Shown here one piece after another: positions 5,844 through 9,117 of a stretch of 9,117 nucleotides of DNA. The position numbers were made by a program, and so were the translations under genes. A model generated the notes under the pieces. It was given only the letters and a program-made list of their open reading frames with translations. It made no database searches and was not told where the DNA came from. Position 1 is the first letter of the stretch. Every line of letters begins with the position of its first letter. Source of the DNA: an uncultured Rhodospirillaceae bacterium (GTDB lineage Bacteria > Pseudomonadota > Alphaproteobacteria > RF32 > CAG-239); the NCBI GenBank assembly GCA_900313355.1, contig OMQZ01000075.1:1-9117 (forward strand). Direction: 5' to 3'.

Positions 5844-6517
5844 TTTTGTTCCACATGGCGAACACCATAGAGTTTTTCTTCTTCGCGATAATCAAAATCG
5901 AAATAAAATGCATTGATTGAATATATATTGCGGGCAAAAATCTCATTATTCTCTTTTGAGCCCTGATCGGTATTAATTCCTCTGATAAACATTGGAAAAC
6001 TTGTTCTGCCGCCACTCATAAGCGCACAGTCGACATAAACTTTCTTCCCCTGATAAAAGAAATAATTCCACACATGAATTTTATCTGCTTTATTGCGAGA
6101 TGATAACCGCTCATTTTGTGGCAAAATAAAACCTCTTTGTTCATAAGCTTTAATACCGGCCTTTTGACACATTGCCACAAACAAAGCCGAAAAATCGCTA
6201 CCGATTGCCGCCCTGCTTTTCAATATTGTCTTCAATTTTCGATGTTTTATCTTTGCTTTTACCGAATGCGTATTTTTATATAAATAATCATCAAAAGCGA
6301 TTCTCGAAGACAAATAATAAGCAATTGACATTGCTTTTTCGTAATCACTTCCATAAGGTTTAATCAAATACTTCGTTAACCTGTTCAAATTTTTCTCATC
6401 TTGAACGGAAATTCGATTAACATATGATTCCATATTTTTATTAACAGCAATTTGCGCACAAACATTGAACGCAAAAAAAACAGCAAAAAAGAAAGAATAT
6501 ATCCCCATCAATCGCAT
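5840..6517 (-). CDS. Exported transglutaminase-fold protein with Ser in the Cys position
   Basis: The 225-residue product has a signal peptide (cut near VCA then QIA, residues 19-22). It then follows the transglutaminase-like/cysteine protease core: SDYEKAMSIAYYLSSRIAFDD (57-77), GSDFSALFVAMCQKAGIKA (106-124), HVWNYF (148-153) and KVYVDCAL (159-166). In this fold the triad is Cys-His-Asp, with Cys in the G-x-C-x-x-[FY] turn. Here His148 and Asp163 are kept, but the Cys position is Ser107 (codon AGC, one base from TGC). The protein may therefore be a non-catalytic binding or scaffold version, or use Ser. I chose the ATG at 6517 because GGAGA lies 9 nt upstream; Met4 would leave it 18 nt away. 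It diverges from gene 6644 and overlaps gene 5238 tail to tail by 4 bp. The fold call is good; the function is unknown. Confidence 0.75.
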   Translation of the reverse strand: MRLMGIYSFFFAVFFAFNVCAQIAVNKNMESYVNRISVQDEKNLNRLTKYLIKPYGSDYEKAMSIAYYLSSRIAFDDYLYKNTHSVKAKIKHRKLKTILKSRAAIGSDFSALFVAMCQKAGIKAYEQRGFILPQNERLSSRNKADKIHVWNYFFYQGKKVYVDCALMSGGRTSFPMFIRGINTDQGSKENNEIFARNIYSINAFYFDFDYREEEKLYGVRHVEQN

Positions 6518-6540
6518 TTTTAGTTTCTCCCATAAATCTC

Positions 6541-6546
6541 ATTATA
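6541..6546 (-). promoter_or_regulatory. Probable -10 box for the transglutaminase-like gene
   Basis: The minus strand reads TATAAT here, 24 bp before the ATG. The transcript would start near 6533, just upstream of the GGGAGA ribosome site. No convincing -35 box is found at the normal distance. Confidence 0.35.
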
Positions 6547-6573
6547 ACAGAAAAAAAAGTAATTGCTATTTTT

Positions 6574-6603
6574 TTCTTATTGAACTTTTAAACAAACTAT
6601 AAT
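6574..6603 (+). promoter_or_regulatory. Probable promoter of the exported protein gene at 6644
   Basis: A perfect TATAAT (6598-6603) lies 40 bp before the ATG. The best -35 is a poor TTCTTA (6574-6579) at 18 bases. The nearby TTGAAC (6580-6585) is only 12 bases away, too close for standard use. The start is predicted near 6610. Confidence 0.45.
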
Positions 6604-6643
6604 ACCTTAAAAGCAGATTAAATATTTTAAAGGAGTATAAATT

Positions 6644-7336
6644 ATGAAATCAGCCCATGCTTTATCGGCTACCATATTTGTTTTGGCGGCTGGTGTTGCT
6701 CATTGCTGTTATGCTCAAACAGCAAAAATTAACCCATTTATTGAAAAATCAATTTCGGCTCCTGCTCTCAAAAATATTATGGATGCAGAACGTGTGTTTT
6801 GCTACAACGTTGAAACGGCTCCCGAAAATTATCAAGGCTACACGATTGATCAAATGGCATTGACAGGATTCTGCGGCATTTTGGAAAAAGAACATGCCGA
6901 TTTATTCCGTAATGAATTTTTCAAAACAGAAACAAATATTTCCACAACAACAGCCCAATGCGTGATTTCTCCGAAAATCATGCTACGTTTTGTCAGAGGA
7001 ATTGACGCAACAGACGTTTTGTTTTCAAATCCCTGCCCTTCTATCAGCGTATTTTACGGCGGAACTTTCAAATCGTTTAATGCTGCACCGGCCGTTAAAT
7101 CTATTGAAGGTGTTGTTGAAGTATTTACGGGTTTAAAAACAGAATTTGTATCCCCTGCTCTTTTAAACCAAACATTTCCGATTGGCGTTACCTTGAATGA
7201 TGAACAAAAAGCACTTGTTAATCAACAAAAGTCTGCACAACCTATTCGTCATTGGACAGACCAATCGCCCAAAGCCCCTGTTCAAGCTCCGAAAGAAGAA
7301 GGACCTAAAGGCTGGAATAAAATGAAAAAGAATTAA
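6644..7336 (+). CDS. Exported four-Cys protein of unknown family
   Basis: The product is 230 residues with a signal peptide cut after Ala24 (CYA then QTA), so it is predicted periplasmic. The mature part holds exactly four Cys (53, 77, 106, 131), which could form two disulfides. Visible blocks are VFCYNVETAPENYQGYTID (51-69), MALTGFCGIL (71-80), LRFVRGIDATDVLFSNPCPS (114-133) and FYGGTFKSFN (137-146). The C-terminal 40 residues are Gln/Pro/Lys-rich and probably disordered, ending in a basic KMKKN. An AAGGAG site lies 8 nt before the ATG. The gene has its own -10 box and shares a terminator with the convergent fadL-like gene. I recognise no family or catalytic motif. The linker KAPVQAP (210-216) also occurs in the lipoprotein at 629, most likely by chance in Pro-rich tails. 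Confidence 0.82.
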   Translation: MKSAHALSATIFVLAAGVAHCCYAQTAKINPFIEKSISAPALKNIMDAERVFCYNVETAPENYQGYTIDQMALTGFCGILEKEHADLFRNEFFKTETNISTTTAQCVISPKIMLRFVRGIDATDVLFSNPCPSISVFYGGTFKSFNAAPAVKSIEGVVEVFTGLKTEFVSPALLNQTFPIGVTLNDEQKALVNQQKSAQPIRHWTDQSPKAPVQAPKEEGPKGWNKMKKN

Positions 7337-7346
7337 AAAACACATC

Positions 7347-7382
7347 AAAAAAAAGAACCTCTACAAAGAGGTTCTTTTTTTT
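7347..7382. terminator. Bidirectional intrinsic terminator
   Basis: Eight A, GAACCTCT, a four-base loop (ACAA), AGAGGTTC and eight T form a perfect 16-bp stem (7347-7362 with 7367-7382). On the plus strand it follows gene 6644 by 10 bp, and on the minus strand it follows the fadL-like stop by 18 bp. A T-run follows the GC core on both strands, so it serves both genes. Confidence 0.93.
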
Positions 7383-7400
7383 CAAGCTTTATAAAGAGAT

Positions 7401-8630
7401 TTAGAATTTGTAATTTAATGAAAATCCGAAAAGCTGAACAGAGTTTGTGTAATCAGCTTTTACACGAGGAGCACCATTGCCTGTTAAGGAAGTATCCAAG
7501 TGAGCTTTATGCGCATAAATATAAGTATAAGCCACATCAAATGAAAGTTTTTCATTATACTGATAGTTTAAACCTGTTGAATACCACAATCTGTCAGAAT
7601 CAGGAATACGAGGTGTTCTGTGTTGCAAACGAGCAGCCGCTTGATCATAAGCTAAGCCCAAACGCCATTTCCATTGATTATCAATTTTATAGCTTGCACC
7701 AAGTGCATAAAAGTTTGTATCACGCCATTTTTCTTTCGTTAAGCGATCTGTCCCGGCATAATCTTTGATATGCAAATCTCTGAAGCTGCTCCAGAAAACA
7801 CGTTGATATTCAGCCATAACAGACCATTTTTCGTTAATGTCATGATAAATACCAAAAGACATCATCGCAGGCATATTAAGGTGCGCATAAATATCAAGAT
7901 CAGGCATAACTGAGGAGCCATTTGAAACCAAACGAACCTTTTGTTTGCCCTTTAATTTATGCATAATTTTGCTTCTGTATGACATACCGATACGTGTGGC
8001 ATCATTAAATTCATAAAGCGCACTTGCCTGCCATCCCCAATCGACAGCCTTGCCTTCAACCGAGCTGTTAATCGCTCCCGGTCTGGGAGAACTTGTCAAT
8101 CTTGCTTTCAAATATTGAACAGCCAATCCTGCGCCTAATGAAAGATTATCCGTTACTTTATAGGCTATCATAGGAGTTGCCGTGACAGTCGTTAATTTTG
8201 ATGTCACACCATGCTGTCCACCAACCCAGGCTTCATCATATTTTGTAATCATACCAAAAGGCACATTGAGCGCCAACGCAATATAGGCTTTTTCATTTAA
8301 TTGATGTGAAACAGCCATATTTGGCGCAACTGCAGCATGAACAACATTGTCTACATTTTCGCCTCGCCCGCCAGGTGTAGCTGAAATATTTTTAGCCCTT
8401 GCGCGCGGTGCAATATATGTTCCGCCAAGATTAATATTTGTTCCTTTTTGACGTGTAATGCCTGCTGCATTAAAATATGCATATGATAAATTTTCAGCGC
8501 CGGCCGTCGCGCCTGCATATGCATTACCCTGAGCTGCGGCAGATTGTTCACGAAGGTGGAAACCTGCTGCTTGCACTTGAGCAGCGGCCAAAATTGTGCT
8601 AAGTGCGGTGAATGTTAAAAGCTTTTTCAT
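7401..8630 (-). CDS. FadL/OmpP1-type outer-membrane transport protein
   Basis: This is a predicted outer-membrane beta-barrel of 409 residues, of the family that moves fatty acids or other hydrophobic compounds across the outer membrane. The signal peptide is cut near QVQA then AGF (residue 21-22). The mature N-terminus, GFHLREQSAAAQGNAYAGATAGAENLSYAYFNAAG in outline (23-57), is the FadL plug region. The family's NPAG motif reads NAAG at 54-57, so the usual Pro is absent. The rest shows alternating amphipathic strands, for example ATPMIAYKVTDNLSLGAGL (151-169), ending in FGFSLNYKF with the terminal Phe needed for barrel assembly. An AAAGGA site precedes the ATG. The gene lies downstream of miaA on the same strand but has its own promoter, and it ends at the shared terminator. 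The substrate cannot be told from sequence, so no symbol is given. Confidence 0.9.
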   Translation of the reverse strand: MKKLLTFTALSTILAAAQVQAAGFHLREQSAAAQGNAYAGATAGAENLSYAYFNAAGITRQKGTNINLGGTYIAPRARAKNISATPGGRGENVDNVVHAAVAPNMAVSHQLNEKAYIALALNVPFGMITKYDEAWVGGQHGVTSKLTTVTATPMIAYKVTDNLSLGAGLAVQYLKARLTSSPRPGAINSSVEGKAVDWGWQASALYEFNDATRIGMSYRSKIMHKLKGKQKVRLVSNGSSVMPDLDIYAHLNMPAMMSFGIYHDINEKWSVMAEYQRVFWSSFRDLHIKDYAGTDRLTKEKWRDTNFYALGASYKIDNQWKWRLGLAYDQAAARLQHRTPRIPDSDRLWYSTGLNYQYNEKLSFDVAYTYIYAHKAHLDTSLTGNGAPRVKADYTNSVQLFGFSLNYKF

Positions 8631-8663
8631 AAAATTTTCCTTTCTAAAAGTAACAATTCACCG

Positions 8664-8694
8664 CTTATAAAGCACTAAAAAAAGTAAATATCAA
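8664..8694 (-). promoter_or_regulatory. Probable promoter of the fadL-like gene
   Basis: On the minus strand, TTGATA (8689-8694) is followed after 17 bases by TTTATA (8666-8671), or after 19 by the better TATAAG (8664-8669). The predicted start is near 8657, giving a leader of about 27 nt with the AAAGGA site. Confidence 0.45.
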
Positions 8695-8712
8695 GTAAAA
8701 TTTTAACAATTT

Positions 8713-8746
8713 TCACAAAAATGTTACACTTTGTAACAAAATGTGA
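8713..8746. promoter_or_regulatory. Nested inverted repeat between miaA and the fadL-like gene
   Basis: GTTACA (8723-8728) and TGTAAC (8732-8737) flank a 3-base centre. TCACA (8713-8717) and TGTGA (8742-8746) form an outer pair sharing nearly the same centre, offset by half a base. The dyad sits about 19 bp upstream of the fadL-like -35 box and 18 bp after the miaA stop. It could be an operator for a dimeric regulator or a weak terminator of miaA. The TCACA/TGTGA order is the reverse of a CRP site. Confidence 0.4.
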
Positions 8747-8763
8747 TTAGGAGTTCAAAATCT

Positions 8764-9117
8764 TCAGATTTTCTTTAAGATATCCAACATCTCATCGGGA
8801 AAATCACCTTTATAACACTTCTTGTATTCGAAATCGGCAGGCAAACGATTCTTAAACCACGTACGTTGACGTTTTGCATATTGGCGCGTGTGTAATTTAG
8901 CATTCTGAACGGCCAAATATAAATTTGTTTTACCCTTAAAATATTCAATTAATTCGGGAACGCCCAATGCCTTCATCGCAGGCAAACTCGGATCAAGTTT
9001 TCGTTTATAAAGACACTCAACCTCATCAATAACACCTAATTCAACCATCTTATCAAAACGTGCATAAGAAAGCTCATCTAATTCTTGAGTAGACGGACAT
9101 AGCTTGATGGTAAAAAA
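8764..9117 (-). CDS. miaA: tRNA dimethylallyltransferase, C-terminal part only
   Basis: MiaA adds a dimethylallyl group to A37 of tRNAs that read UNN codons. The frame is open to the window edge (118 codons before the TGA at 8764), so the P-loop N-terminus lies outside. The visible part matches the family's C-terminal half: LSYARFDKMVELGVIDEV, then LDPSLPAMKALGVPELIEYF, then the TRQYAKRQRTWF block typical of MiaA (family form TRQxAKRQxTW). An internal ATG at 9048 should not be taken as the start, because the family homology continues upstream of it. The gene is transcribed toward the fadL-like gene, with a 133-bp gap holding a dyad and a separate promoter. Confidence 0.93.
   Translation of the reverse strand, partial: FFTIKLCPSTQELDELSYARFDKMVELGVIDEVECLYKRKLDPSLPAMKALGVPELIEYFKGKTNLYLAVQNAKLHTRQYAKRQRTWFKNRLPADFEYKKCYKGDFPDEMLDILKKI

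Noticed and set aside
7418..7768. A 116-residue plus-strand frame inside the fadL-like gene.
   Set aside because: It is antisense to a clear beta-barrel gene, has no ribosome site, and reads as low-complexity shadow sequence.
8713..8746. A CRP/FNR-type binding site.
   Set aside because: CRP sites read TGTGA-N6-TCACA; here the order is reversed and the spacing is much larger.
9046..9048. The internal ATG at 9048 as the start of a small gene.
   Set aside because: The frame is open upstream to the window end and the upstream residues fit MiaA.

Overview
This is an AT-rich window from a Gram-negative bacterium. Predicted signal peptides, a lipoprotein, a FadL-type outer-membrane barrel and E. 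coli-like core enzymes support that call. The protein set fits a low-GC alphaproteobacterium, possibly of the uncultured gut type, but this is an impression from protein style. There is no rRNA or marker phylogeny here to prove it.

Left end (1-1062): a truncated minus-strand gene for an exported DUF4402-like protein diverges from a small Cys-rich lipoprotein gene. The 376-bp gap between them holds a good sigma70-type promoter for each gene. The lipoprotein gene also has a strong hairpin at the predicted 5' end of its mRNA and ends in a textbook terminator.

Middle (1235-5161): tag (3-methyladenine DNA glycosylase I) diverges from a two-gene operon made of a zinc-type cation diffusion facilitator and a GloC/YcbL-like metallo-beta-lactamase-fold hydrolase, 3 bp apart. 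That operon converges on an alpha/beta hydrolase gene (COG2945 type). Between the two lies a non-coding imperfect inverted repeat of about 126 bp, which looks like an inserted or dispersed palindromic element. The hydrolase gene diverges from cysE (serine O-acetyltransferase).

Right end (5238-9117): a run of four exported proteins. Two are of unknown family (5238 and 6644). One is a transglutaminase-fold protein whose catalytic Cys position reads Ser (5840, minus). One is a FadL/OmpP1-type outer-membrane protein (7401, minus). Gene 5238 and the transglutaminase-like gene meet tail to tail with overlapping stop codons. The transglutaminase-like gene and gene 6644 diverge. Gene 6644 and fadL share a perfect bidirectional terminator. 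The window closes with the 3' part of miaA (tRNA dimethylallyltransferase), upstream of fadL on the same strand and separated from it by a nested inverted repeat.

I see no tRNA, rRNA, CRISPR array, transposase or recognisable riboswitch class. Most genes are ordinary housekeeping or envelope genes. The parts most worth a second look are the long palindromic element at 3549-3674, the Ser-for-Cys transglutaminase-like protein, the 5'-leader hairpins at 526-609, and the two uncharacterised exported proteins.
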